This document shows, piece by piece, positions 1 to 8,247 of a stretch of 40,045 nucleotides of DNA. The notes beneath the pieces were generated by a model. That model made no database searches. It saw nothing but the letters and a program-made list of their open reading frames with translations, and was not told where the DNA came from. The translations under genes were made by a program, and so were the position numbers. Position 1 is the stretch's first letter. Each line of letters starts with the position of its first letter. The DNA comes from Pseudomonadota bacterium (GTDB taxonomy: Bacteria; Pseudomonadota; Alphaproteobacteria; Rhizobiales; Rhizobiaceae): positions 1 through 40,045 of the forward strand of contig JAEWDP010000100.1 in the NCBI GenBank assembly GCA_023390055.1, written 5' to 3'.

Positions 1-863
1 CCATTCATGAACTGGCGAAAGGTGACATGCGTGCAGTCATGATAGGCGTTGTCGCGCATGACGAAATACATCGGCACGTCCATCGCCCAGTCGACATAAT
101 CCTTGAAGCCGAAATCCGGCTTGAAGACGAAGGGCAGCAGACCAGAGCGCTGGTTGTCGGTGTCGCGCCAGATCTCGCCGCGCCAGGATAAAAGCCCGTT
201 CGGCTTGCCCTCGGTAAATGGCGACGATGCAAAAAGGGCTGTAGCAAGTGGCTGCAGCTTGAGAGACAGCCGCATCTTGCGGGCCATGTCCTCTTCGGAC
301 GAAAAATCGAGGTTCACCTGGATAGTACAGGTGCGGTACATCATGTCGAGGCCCTGTTTGCCAACCTTGGGCATGTAGCGCGTCATGATCTCGTAGCGCG
401 ATTTCGGCATGCGGGGGGTCTCTTCAAGAGACCATTTGGGGCTGCCGCCGATCCCGAGAAAACGGATGCCGAGCGGCTCGGCGACTTCCCACAAAAGTTC
501 GAGGTGCCGGCCTGATTCCCGACAGGTCTCATGGATGGTTTCAAGCGGGGCGCCCGACAGTTCGAACTGCCCACCGGGCTCAATCGATATGGCGCCCATG
601 CCGGACGGTTCCACAAGCCCGATGATGTTGTCGCGGTCAAGGATCGGATCCCAGCCGAGTCTCTCGCGCATACCGTTTAAAAGGGCTGAGATACTGGCTT
701 GCCCGAAATACGGCACCGGATTGTTATCGGTGCGGAAGAAAGCGAACTTCTCGTGTTCGGTACCCAGCCGGAATTCTTCTTTCGGACGTGCCCCGCTCGC
801 AAGGTAGGCAGTAAGTTCTGACACCGATGTCAGGGGGGTCTGGTCCGAGGTGTCACGAGCCAT
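1..863 (-). CDS. gshA: Glutamate-cysteine ligase, plant-type (partial, C-terminus outside window)
   Basis: Catalyses ATP-dependent joining of glutamate and cysteine, the first step of glutathione synthesis in the cytoplasm. The reverse strand reads open from an ATG at 861-863 to the window edge, giving about 287 residues of a family usually near 450, so the C-terminal third is missing. Family landmarks include the N-terminal FRLGTEHEKFAF segment, LVEPSGMGAISIEPGGQFEL, RTCTIQVNLDFSSE and SPFTEGKPNG, all characteristic of the plant/alphaproteobacterial GCL class rather than the E. coli class. An AAGG ribosome site lies about 8 bases before the ATG. rsmE ends 110 bases upstream in the same direction, so co-transcription is possible. 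Frame, start and family are clear; only the missing end is unknown. Confidence 0.95.
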   Translation of the reverse strand, partial: MARDTSDQTPLTSVSELTAYLASGARPKEEFRLGTEHEKFAFFRTDNNPVPYFGQASISALLNGMRERLGWDPILDRDNIIGLVEPSGMGAISIEPGGQFELSGAPLETIHETCRESGRHLELLWEVAEPLGIRFLGIGGSPKWSLEETPRMPKSRYEIMTRYMPKVGKQGLDMMYRTCTIQVNLDFSSEEDMARKMRLSLKLQPLATALFASSPFTEGKPNGLLSWRGEIWRDTDNQRSGLLPFVFKPDFGFKDYVDWAMDVPMYFVMRDNAYHDCTHVTFRQFMN

Positions 864-973
864 GGGAACTACCTTGTACGATGGGCGGGCGATCAATCGG
901 CTGATTGGACCGGATTGACGTGCTGTGCAAGTGAATTTCTTTCAAGATGCTTTCAGAAATTCCAAGCCTGATG

Positions 974-1711
974 TCAACGCCAGTCGCCAATACTTGCCTG
1001 AATGACGGCGAGAGCTGCAACCGCCGCCGTATCTGCCCGAAGGATTCGCGGCCCAAGTGGTATTGCCGTCACAAAGGGAAGACCATGCAGGAATTCCCGC
1101 TCCTCTTCGGAAAATCCACCTTCCGGACCGACAAGAAGCGCAAGCTTTGTCTCGGCGACGCTGTTCAAAGTGGCGAGTGGATTGTGACCTTCCGATCCTT
1201 CATCGCAGAAGATGATGCGGCGGTCGTGCGGCCATGATTGCAGAAGGTCGGTGAGCCTCACCGGTTCCTCAACTGTCGGAATGGATAGGATTCCGCATTG
1301 CTCGGCAGCTTCGATGACATTGGCCTGTAGACGATCGAGATTGGTAATCTTGCCCTGTACATGTTGCGTCATGACGGGCTGCAAGCGTCCGGCACCCATC
1401 TCCACGGCCTTTTGCACGAGATAATCGAGCCGTCCGACCTTGAGTGGCGCGAAAAGATAATGGAGATCGGAGGCTTCTGGCTGGGACCGTGTCTGTTCGA
1501 ACGGAATAAGTTCGAGCCTCTTGCGCGATGGGAAGGAAAGCCGGGCCTTCCATTCGCCGTCCTGCCCGTTAAAGACGAGGATTTCGGCGCCCTCACTCAA
1601 TCGCAGCACATTGACCAGGTAGTTGAACTGATTGGATGTCGCTTGCGCCGCTACCCCCGATGTAAGGGGTCCGTCCAGGAAGAGCCTCTGTATCCGGAAA
1701 TTGGCGCGCAT
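974..1711 (-). CDS. rsmE: 16S rRNA (uracil-1498-N3)-methyltransferase RsmE
   Basis: SPOUT-class methyltransferase that uses SAM to methylate U1498 of 16S rRNA in the 30S subunit. The 245-residue product has the usual family length. It shows an N-terminal PUA-like part with HYL-type spacing (FNYLVNVLRL, about 29-38), KAVEMGAGRLQPV near 101-113, the knot motif LLVGPEGGFSEEE near 192-204 and LGPRILRADTA near 219-229. It starts 9 bases after the stop of the phosphate transporter gene, with a GGAA site just before the ATG, so the two are probably one leftward transcript. The assignment rests on the full set of SPOUT motifs. Confidence 0.96.
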   Translation of the reverse strand: MRANFRIQRLFLDGPLTSGVAAQATSNQFNYLVNVLRLSEGAEILVFNGQDGEWKARLSFPSRKRLELIPFEQTRSQPEASDLHYLFAPLKVGRLDYLVQKAVEMGAGRLQPVMTQHVQGKITNLDRLQANVIEAAEQCGILSIPTVEEPVRLTDLLQSWPHDRRIIFCDEGSEGHNPLATLNSVAETKLALLVGPEGGFSEEEREFLHGLPFVTAIPLGPRILRADTAAVAALAVIQASIGDWR

Positions 1712-1720
1712 CGAAATTCC

Positions 1721-3223
1721 TCAGACGAAGGTTGCAAACAGGATGGTTGCAATCAAGGCGGAAAGCATGGCCGCAACCGGAAGCGTTATCACCCAGGCTG
1801 CGACAATCGTCATCAGGTGGGAGCGACGCACGAGGCGGCGTCTTTGTACCTCTGTTGCGTTGCGCTCAGCCGGCCAATCGATCTCGAACTTTGTCGATCT
1901 TGCCCTCATATAGGCAAGCCGGCGTTTGGAATTGCGCGTGTACCATTCTCGGAAGAAGCCGACACCGAAGACGGCGCCAACCGCAATATGTGTGGAAGAG
2001 ACCGGCATGCCCACCCACGATGCGATGATGACCGTCAACGCGGTGGATAGCGAGACGCAGTAGGCACGCATGGGGTTGAGACGCGTAATCTCGCCGCCAA
2101 CCAGCTTGACGAGCTTTGGCCCGAAGAGCAGCAAGCCGAGTGATATGCCAAGCCCGCCAATGACGAGTTCCCAGGTTGCGATGCCGGTCGCTCCGTTTGG
2201 ATACGATTGAACGGTTGAAACGATTGCGGCAAGCGGCCCGATCGCGTTGGAGACGTCATTGGCGCCATGTGCAAACGACAACAGGGCTGCAGCAAAGATC
2301 AAGGGAATACGGAAGAGCTTGCGAAGCGACTGGTTACGGTTTTCAAGGCCGTCTGATTGCCGACGAATGATCGGAATGAGGCCCCGCCAGGCGATCACAC
2401 CACAAATCAGGCCAATCCCGGTTGCAACTTGGACCGAGACATCAACCATCTGTCCAAGGCCGACAAGAAGAAGATAAGCAAGGAACGTCCCCGTCATGAC
2501 GCCGATCAGGGCTGGCACCCATTTTCGGGCGGCCTCAATCTTGTCGTCGCGATAAATGACGAACTCTTTCAGAAAATAGAGAAACCCTGCCGCAACCATG
2601 GCGCCGAGGAGCGGAGAAAACACCCAACTGGCGGTAATACTGCCGACCGTGGTCCAGTTAACGGCGTCGAAACCGGCCGCTGCGATGCTTGCCCCCATGA
2701 CACTGCCGACGATGGAATGCGTCGTCGATATCGGCGCGCCAAGCCATGTAGCAGCGTTGATGAGGACAGCCGCTGACAGGAGCGCCGCCATCATTGCCCA
2801 CACGAGAATGGATGGATCCCCGATCGCGCTTGAATGCATGATATCGTAGGCGATCGTACTGGCAACGCCGCGCCCCGCAATGACGGCGCCGGCGACCTCG
2901 AAGACGGCAGCCAGAGCGAGGCCGAAACCCATGGTCATGGCACGTGCGCCGACTGCTGCACCAATATTGTTGGTGACGTCGTTGGCACCGATGTTCATCG
3001 CCATGTAGGCGGCAAGAGTGGCAGCCGCAATCACCACGAACGCGCCGGGCTGTCCGGTTGCGAAGGTGCCGGCAAAAACGGCGGCAACGATCAGGAACAA
3101 GAGACCTGTCCCCGGTGCTGCCAGTCGCCTGGATATCTGGCGCGTTGCCTCTTCCACAGAAGAAAGCTTTTCAAGATCCTTGTCGAGCGTCGGCTTGGTC
3201 AGCCGCGGCTTATTTGTTCCCAT
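1721..3223 (-). CDS. pit: Inorganic phosphate transporter, PiT family
   Basis: Inner-membrane carrier for low-affinity uptake of phosphate, usually as a metal-phosphate complex with protons. The 500-residue protein has a hydrophilic N-terminal segment of about 38 residues, then many hydrophobic spans. It carries the two internally duplicated PiT signatures: GANDVTNNIG at 79-88 and GANDVSNAIG at 320-329, plus the paired GAPISTTHS (162-170) and GMPVSSTHIAVG (near 405) motifs. The long charged N-terminus and the PGTGLLFL start of the first span resemble the longer alphaproteobacterial PiT form. No DUF47 partner gene (the usual Pit companion in rhizobia) is adjacent. The ATG at 3221-3223 has an AGGA site 9 bases upstream. 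Confidence 0.93.
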   Translation of the reverse strand: MGTNKPRLTKPTLDKDLEKLSSVEEATRQISRRLAAPGTGLLFLIVAAVFAGTFATGQPGAFVVIAAATLAAYMAMNIGANDVTNNIGAAVGARAMTMGFGLALAAVFEVAGAVIAGRGVASTIAYDIMHSSAIGDPSILVWAMMAALLSAAVLINAATWLGAPISTTHSIVGSVMGASIAAAGFDAVNWTTVGSITASWVFSPLLGAMVAAGFLYFLKEFVIYRDDKIEAARKWVPALIGVMTGTFLAYLLLVGLGQMVDVSVQVATGIGLICGVIAWRGLIPIIRRQSDGLENRNQSLRKLFRIPLIFAAALLSFAHGANDVSNAIGPLAAIVSTVQSYPNGATGIATWELVIGGLGISLGLLLFGPKLVKLVGGEITRLNPMRAYCVSLSTALTVIIASWVGMPVSSTHIAVGAVFGVGFFREWYTRNSKRRLAYMRARSTKFEIDWPAERNATEVQRRRLVRRSHLMTIVAAWVITLPVAAMLSALIATILFATFV

Positions 3224-3241
3224 CCGCCATATCCTGGAGGT

Positions 3242-3257
3242 AACCGGTATTCCGGTT
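3242..3257. promoter_or_regulatory. Inverted repeat upstream of pit
   Basis: AACCGG and CCGGTT flank TATT, a perfect 6-base inverted repeat 19 bases before the pit ATG. It would lie in the 5' leader or act as a small operator. No convincing PHO box was seen in 3224-3344. The function is a guess. Confidence 0.3.
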
Positions 3258-3344
3258 GATGATGTGTTGTTTTGACCTGGTCACTATCATGCTTCGTGGT
3301 GCTTGCGTGAACTTTCAGGTCAATCAGCCTGTTGCTCTCGGCAA

Positions 3345-3824
3345 CTATGGTTCTGTTTGGTAGACGTCCGCCAGACGCTGAAACAGGATCTTCAGTTCCG
3401 GCTCGTTGACACGTTCGCTAGCCTCCTGGGGTGAGACCCACTCCAGCCTGCGGCTGTCGCGTTCCGGAAAATCCTTCAGCATCTCCTCGACCTCAAGAAG
3501 ATGCACCTGAACGCGCACGGGGATTTTGAAACCGTTCGACAGGCCCTTGTGATAGTGGAAAAAGCCAAAGGCTTCCTTCTCGGCCCGACCTTTGACGCCG
3601 GCTTCCTCATAAGCTTCGCGCTGTGCCACCGCATGCGCCTTCTTGCGAGGCATCGGCCAGCCCTTCGGAATGACCCAGCGTCCTGTATCACGACTGGTAA
3701 GGAGCAGGACCTCGATTGCGGATTGCTTCTTCCTGATCCGGTAACAAAGTGCCGCATATTGCTGCTTTGGTGGTCGCCGCAACATGAGACTGAGATCTGC
3801 CTTGATCCGGCTCAGAAAGTTCAA
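3345..3824 (-). CDS. NUDIX hydrolase
   Basis: Hydrolyses nucleoside-diphosphate-linked compounds; the substrate is unknown, but the sequence resembles the small diadenosine/diphosphoinositol polyphosphate hydrolase group. The core runs from QYAALCYRIRKKQSAIEVLL to ERDSRRLEWVSPQEA. The Nudix box is GWPMPRKKAHAVAQREAYEE followed by AGV. It fits GX5EX7REUXEEXGU except that the first Glu is Lys, while the catalytic REUXEE part is intact. The start is uncertain. The frame is open to a GTG at 3887 (180 aa), a TTG at 3824 (159 aa, chosen because it keeps the basic helix NFLSRIKADLSLMLRRPP) and an ATG at 3785 (146 aa). None has a strong ribosome site. It lies divergent from glcD. Confidence 0.85.
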   Translation of the reverse strand: MNFLSRIKADLSLMLRRPPKQQYAALCYRIRKKQSAIEVLLLTSRDTGRWVIPKGWPMPRKKAHAVAQREAYEEAGVKGRAEKEAFGFFHYHKGLSNGFKIPVRVQVHLLEVEEMLKDFPERDSRRLEWVSPQEASERVNEPELKILFQRLADVYQTEP

Positions 3825-3895
3825 TGTCCTATTTTCGCCTTTCAATGATTTCAAGGGGACCGTGGCTCTGGATCGGTTGCACGGCACGACTGAGT

Positions 3896-3925
3896 CGTAT
3901 TATTTCTGTCTTGAAATATAATACG
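3896..3925. promoter_or_regulatory. Perfect inverted repeat between NUDIX gene and glcD
   Basis: CGTATTAT at 3896-3903 and ATAATACG at 3918-3925 form a perfect 8-base inverted repeat with a 14-base spacer in an AT-rich patch of an otherwise GC-rich divergent intergenic region. Its size and position (about 175 bases before the glcD start) suit a dimeric regulator site. A TATAAT hexamer at 3917-3922 overlaps the right arm. No regulator gene (for example a glcC-like gene) is adjacent. Confidence 0.45.
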
Positions 3926-4101
3926 TTATCATCCGCTTGTGCAGGGATTAGCCGGTAAATGCAGTGGAATTTCGGCGATGACCAGAAGAGGTGGAAGTCC
4001 ATTGTTTGTTCGCAGGGCATGAAGAGGTTGAGGATTGCTCAGATCCATGGTGGTGGTGTGCTCCCACGTGCCATTGGCGAAGCAGTTCGAAAGGGAAGAT
4101 C

Positions 4102-5541
4102 GTGACCGAAGCCATCAGGTTCCTTGAGCCGCGTCAGTCCGTGATCGCACGCAGATCGGCGATCATTGCCGATCTGGCAGACCTCTTAGCTGACGAATGC
4201 CTGATTCATGAGCCGCGTGAGCTCGTTCCTTTCGAGACCGATGCATTCGTGGCTTATCGGAAGTTGCCGCTCGCCGTTGCGCTTCCGAAGACGACCGAAG
4301 ATGTCGCAGCCGTCATGAAATACTGTCATCGCTACGGGGTTCCCGTGGTCGCGCGCGGTGCCGGAACATCCTTGTCGGGCGGTGCCATCCCGCAGGAAGA
4401 TGCGGTGGTGCTTGGCCTTTCGAAAATGTCACGCATTCTGGAGATCGATACCGCAAACCGCACGGCAACCGTTGAGGCCGGCGTCACCAACCTTGCTATT
4501 TCGGATGCTGTTGGCCCGAAGGGTTTCTTTTATGCTCCGGATCCAAGCTCGCAGCTTGCCTGTACCATTGGCGGCAATATCGGCATGAATTCAGGCGGTG
4601 CCCACTGCCTCAAATATGGGGTCACCACCAATAACCTGCTTGGCGTCAGGATGGTCCTGGTCGACGGTACGATTATCGATCTCGGCGGCAAGTATCTCGA
4701 CAGTGGCGGCTATGATCTTCTGGGTCTCGTCTGCGGCTCCGAAGGTCAACTCGGCATTGTTACCGAAGCAACTGTCCGGCTGATTGCAAAGCCGGAAGGT
4801 GCGTGTCCTGTTCTCTTCGGGTTCGAAACGTCCGAGGCGGCAGGAGCCTGTGTCACCGATGTCATCGGATCAGGCATCATACCGGTCGCGATCGAATTCA
4901 TGGACAAGCCCGCAATCGAGATCTGTGAAGCCTTTGCAAATGCAGGCTATCCACTTGATGTGGGAGCACTCCTGATCATCGAGGTCGAGGGGTCTGAAGC
5001 CGAAATGGACGCGATGCTCAAAAGCATTGTCGAGATTGCTGGCCGTCATGGTGTGAAAACTGTGCGCGAAAGCCAGAGCGCCACGGAAGCAGCCCTTATC
5101 TGGAAGGGTCGCAAATCCGCTTTCGGAGCAACGGGGCGTATTGCCGACTATATCTGCATGGACGGCACCGTACCGCTTGGAAAACTCTCTTATGTTCTGG
5201 AGAAGACATCGGAAATCGTTAGCGGCTATGGTCTGCGCGTCGCCAATGTCTTTCATGCAGGTGACGGCAACATGCATCCGCTGATCCTGTTCAACGCCAA
5301 TGATCCGGAAGATGCAACGCGTGCGGAAGCTGCAGGCAATGATATCCTGAAACTCTGTGTCGATGCCGGTGGATGTCTGACGGGCGAGCACGGGGTCGGT
5401 ATCGAGAAGCGGGATCTGATGCGCCATCAGTATTGCGACGCTGATCTCAATCAGCAGATGGCGGTGCGCGCCGCTTTCGACGAAGGCTGGTTATTGAATC
5501 CCTCCAAGGTTTTTCCGCTGGACGATCGGCCCGCCGCATGA
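4102..5541 (+). CDS. glcD: Glycolate oxidase subunit GlcD (FAD-linked)
   Basis: Catalytic flavoprotein subunit of membrane-associated glycolate oxidase, which converts glycolate to glyoxylate and passes electrons on through GlcE/GlcF. The GTG at 4102 has AAGGGA five bases upstream and gives 479 residues. An ATG at 3991 in the same frame would add a Trp- and Cys-rich leader unlike the family, so it was not used. FAD_binding_4 (VAO/PCMH type) features include PKTTEDVAAVMKYCHRYGVP, VVARGAGTSLSGGA and GGNIGMNSGGAHCLKYG. The C-terminal cap domain contains NVFHAGDGNMHPL and ends with GCLTGEHGVGIEKRDLM. The stop overlaps the glcE start by four bases (ATGA), so the subunits are translationally coupled. 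Related D-lactate dehydrogenases share this fold, but the GlcDEF context decides the call. Confidence 0.93.
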   Translation: MTEAIRFLEPRQSVIARRSAIIADLADLLADECLIHEPRELVPFETDAFVAYRKLPLAVALPKTTEDVAAVMKYCHRYGVPVVARGAGTSLSGGAIPQEDAVVLGLSKMSRILEIDTANRTATVEAGVTNLAISDAVGPKGFFYAPDPSSQLACTIGGNIGMNSGGAHCLKYGVTTNNLLGVRMVLVDGTIIDLGGKYLDSGGYDLLGLVCGSEGQLGIVTEATVRLIAKPEGACPVLFGFETSEAAGACVTDVIGSGIIPVAIEFMDKPAIEICEAFANAGYPLDVGALLIIEVEGSEAEMDAMLKSIVEIAGRHGVKTVRESQSATEAALIWKGRKSAFGATGRIADYICMDGTVPLGKLSYVLEKTSEIVSGYGLRVANVFHAGDGNMHPLILFNANDPEDATRAEAAGNDILKLCVDAGGCLTGEHGVGIEKRDLMRHQYCDADLNQQMAVRAAFDEGWLLNPSKVFPLDDRPAA

Positions 5542-6740
5542 CCCTGATCCCCAATACTGAAGCAGATGCCGCCTATATCATCCGCAATGCGGGTTCTCAG
5601 CGAAAGACGCTTGCTGTCTGTGGGGGCGATACCCGAAGCGGTTTCGGCAATCCGGTTGAGGCAGATGATGTCTTGAGCGCGCGTGGACTGTCCGGCATCG
5701 TCGACTACGATCCGGCAGAGATGGTGATGACCGCAAGAGCCGGAACACCGGTCGCTGAAATCGAACGTGAACTTGCTGCAAACCGCCAGACGATGGCGTT
5801 TGAGCCCATGGACCATCGTGCCATCATGGGAACCACTGGCGAACCGACGATCGGCGGTGTTTTTGCCGCAAACATTTCGGGCCCCCGCCGGTTTGTCGCC
5901 GGAAGTGCACGCGACAGCCTGCTTGGTATCCGCTTCGTCAATGGTCGTGGAGAACTGATCCGAAGCGGCGGTCGGGTGATGAAGAATGTGACCGGCCTCG
6001 ATCTCGTCAAGCTGCTTGCCGGCTCCCATGGTACGCTCGGCTTTCTGACAGAGGTGACCTTCCGGGTGCTTCCGGTCCCGCAGACGGTGGCAACCGTGAT
6101 CATATCCGGACTTGATGATGCCGACGCTGTCGACGCCATGGCAAGGACAATGGCGCTGCCCGTGGAAGTTTCAGGTGCTGCCCACCTGCCGCAAAGTGTG
6201 AAAGGGCGCTTTCTTGGTGGGCGCCTGCCGGAGGGGGAAGCCACGGTACTGCGTCTGGAGGGGCTTGAGGCATCCGTTCAGGTGCGGGTCGAAAAACTGT
6301 CGGCCGCATTGGCAGCGATTGGACAGATAACGCGCCTTGGTGACGGAGACAGTCGAAGCCTGTGGCAGGAAATTTGCAATGTGACACCTTATGCCGCCGG
6401 CCTACAGAAACCCTTGTGGCGGGTATCGGTTGCGCCTTCTGTCGGCCATCAGCTTGTGGCGGCGCTGCGCCTCGAGGCCGGTATAGATGCCTTCTATGAC
6501 TGGCAAGGTGGATTGATCTGGATGCAGATGGAAGCGGACCCTGAAGCGGAACGCCTTCGCGCCTATATACGTGCATTGGGAGGCGGGCATGCCACCCTTG
6601 TTCGGGCATCCCCCGGAATAAGGAAAACAGTGCCCGCATTCGAGCCTGAAGTCGATGCGGTTGCTGCATTGTCTGCTCGCATCAGGCAAAAGCTAGATCC
6701 CATGGGTATCTTCAGTCCCGGCAAGATGGCGAGAGGTTAG
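5538..6740 (+). CDS. glcE: Glycolate oxidase subunit GlcE (FAD-binding)
   Basis: Second FAD-binding subunit of glycolate oxidase. The 400-residue product has one PCMH-type FAD domain: GGDTRSGFGNPVE near the N-terminus, GTTGEPTIGGVFAANISGPR, and GGRVMKNVTGLDLVKLLAGS followed by GTLGFLTEVTFRVLP. A shorter, more variable C-terminal half ends in KLDPMGIFSPGKM, the usual family end. It begins inside the glcD stop (ATGA) and ends just before the TTG start of glcF, so the three genes form one operon. It lacks the full cap domain and the GDGN and GEHG motifs of GlcD, which separates it from a second GlcD copy. Confidence 0.93.
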   Translation: MTLIPNTEADAAYIIRNAGSQRKTLAVCGGDTRSGFGNPVEADDVLSARGLSGIVDYDPAEMVMTARAGTPVAEIERELAANRQTMAFEPMDHRAIMGTTGEPTIGGVFAANISGPRRFVAGSARDSLLGIRFVNGRGELIRSGGRVMKNVTGLDLVKLLAGSHGTLGFLTEVTFRVLPVPQTVATVIISGLDDADAVDAMARTMALPVEVSGAAHLPQSVKGRFLGGRLPEGEATVLRLEGLEASVQVRVEKLSAALAAIGQITRLGDGDSRSLWQEICNVTPYAAGLQKPLWRVSVAPSVGHQLVAALRLEAGIDAFYDWQGGLIWMQMEADPEAERLRAYIRALGGGHATLVRASPGIRKTVPAFEPEVDAVAALSARIRQKLDPMGIFSPGKMARG

Positions 6741-6742
6741 AT

Positions 6743-8056
6743 TTGCAAACGAATTTCACCGCCGAACAGCTCGAAGATCCGCATGTGGCGCAGTCGGAGA
6801 AGATCTTGCGGCGCTGCGTCCATTGCGGTTTCTGTACGGCGACCTGTCCGACCTATGTGACGCTTGGCAACGAACTCGACAGTCCGCGCGGCCGCATCTA
6901 TCTCATCAAGGACATGCTGGAAAATGACCGTCCCGCAGACCGTGAGGTCGTCACCCATATCGACCGCTGCCTGTCCTGTCTTGCCTGCGTGACGACCTGT
7001 CCGTCGGGGGTCGATTACATGCATCTCGTTGATCATGCGCGCGTCCACATCGAAAAAACCTATCAGCGTCCGTTGATGGACCGCTGCATCCGGAAGATGC
7101 TGGCGGCCGTGCTGCCCTATCCCAAGCGGTTCCGCGTTGCGCTCGGATTTGCCAGGATCGGGCGTCCGCTTGCCCCGCTTCTGCGTAAGATCGCGCCCTT
7201 GAAACCGATTGCCGCCATGCTGGCGCTTGCCCCAAAAGGCGGATTGAGAGCCAAAAGCACGCCGTCCTTCGGGGTACTGCCGCCTGAAACCGCAAGACGG
7301 GGTCGCGTGGCAATCCTTGCAGGATGCGCCCAATCGGTCCTGGATCCCGGGATCAATGACGCGACCATTCGCCTTTTGACAAGGCAGGGGATCGAGGTCG
7401 TCTCGGCCGAAGGTGAAGGCTGCTGTGGAGCGATTGTCCATCACATGGGCAAGGAGGATCCAGCACTTGATTTCGCCCGTCGCAATGTCGATGCCTGGAC
7501 AAGGGAAATCGAGACCGGTGGCCTTGATGCGATCATCATCACTGCTTCGGGCTGCGGAACGACCGTCAAGGATTATGGTCATATGCTGCGGCTGGATCCC
7601 GCCTATGCAGACAAAGCTTCCCGGGTATCGGCATTGGCAAAGGATATCACCGAATATCTTGCAACGCTCGACTTGCCGGTGCTGGAGCCACAGCAGTTGA
7701 CGGTCGCCTATCACTCGGCCTGTTCCATGCAGCACGGCCAGAAGATCACGACTGCTCCCAAGATGCTGCTCAAGAATGCAGGTTTTAGCGTGCGTGATCC
7801 AACAGAAGGGCATCTTTGCTGCGGGTCTGCCGGCACTTACAACATCATGCAGCCAGAAATCTCGGACCTGTTAAAAACCCGCAAGGTTGAAAGACTTGAG
7901 GCGACCAAGGCCGATGTGATCGCCGCCGGCAATATTGGTTGCATGACGCAGATAGGTACAGGCACAAACTTGCCGATCGTCCACACGGTCGAGCTTCTGG
8001 ACTGGGCCTATGGCGGCCCGAAGCCGGAAAAGCTCGTGCAGAGTACCACGAGGTGA
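6743..8056 (+). CDS. glcF: Glycolate oxidase iron-sulfur subunit GlcF
   Basis: Electron-transfer subunit of glycolate oxidase that hands electrons to the respiratory chain. The start is TTG at 6743, two bases after the glcE stop, with GAGAGG six bases upstream. The 437 residues hold two ferredoxin clusters: C25-x2-C28-x2-C31-x3-C35-P and C76-x2-C79-x2-C82-x3-C86-P, each predicted to bind [4Fe-4S]. Two CCG-type heterodisulfide-reductase motifs follow, GEGCCGAIVHH near 227 and GHLCCGSAGTY near 359. No membrane span is evident. The operon therefore uses GTG, ATG and TTG starts in order. No glcG, glcB or glcC follows. Confidence 0.94.
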   Translation: MQTNFTAEQLEDPHVAQSEKILRRCVHCGFCTATCPTYVTLGNELDSPRGRIYLIKDMLENDRPADREVVTHIDRCLSCLACVTTCPSGVDYMHLVDHARVHIEKTYQRPLMDRCIRKMLAAVLPYPKRFRVALGFARIGRPLAPLLRKIAPLKPIAAMLALAPKGGLRAKSTPSFGVLPPETARRGRVAILAGCAQSVLDPGINDATIRLLTRQGIEVVSAEGEGCCGAIVHHMGKEDPALDFARRNVDAWTREIETGGLDAIIITASGCGTTVKDYGHMLRLDPAYADKASRVSALAKDITEYLATLDLPVLEPQQLTVAYHSACSMQHGQKITTAPKMLLKNAGFSVRDPTEGHLCCGSAGTYNIMQPEISDLLKTRKVERLEATKADVIAAGNIGCMTQIGTGTNLPIVHTVELLDWAYGGPKPEKLVQSTTR

Positions 8057-8247
8057 TCTGTCGAGATATGGATCTCAAGTGCCGGAGGTTCAAATTGCTG
8101 ATCTCACCTCGTTGCACTTGCACGGATATTGGGATGTAAGTCCTCTACCTTCATATCCCGCAAGGTTCAGAACCATCGTTCGGAAATGAAGATCGGGTCG
8201 GGAGAAGACGTACGGTGTCCATGTCTGATGCTGATGCCGGTGCCACA

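Noticed and set aside
6737..7813. A 358-codon leftward frame opposite glcF
   Set aside because: Antisense to a gene with intact Fe-S motifs; the Cys/Gly/Arg-rich product is not protein-family-like.
8063..8076. GAGAT-ATGG-ATCTC inverted repeat after glcF as a terminator
   Set aside because: Only five base pairs, no T-run, and too weak to call.
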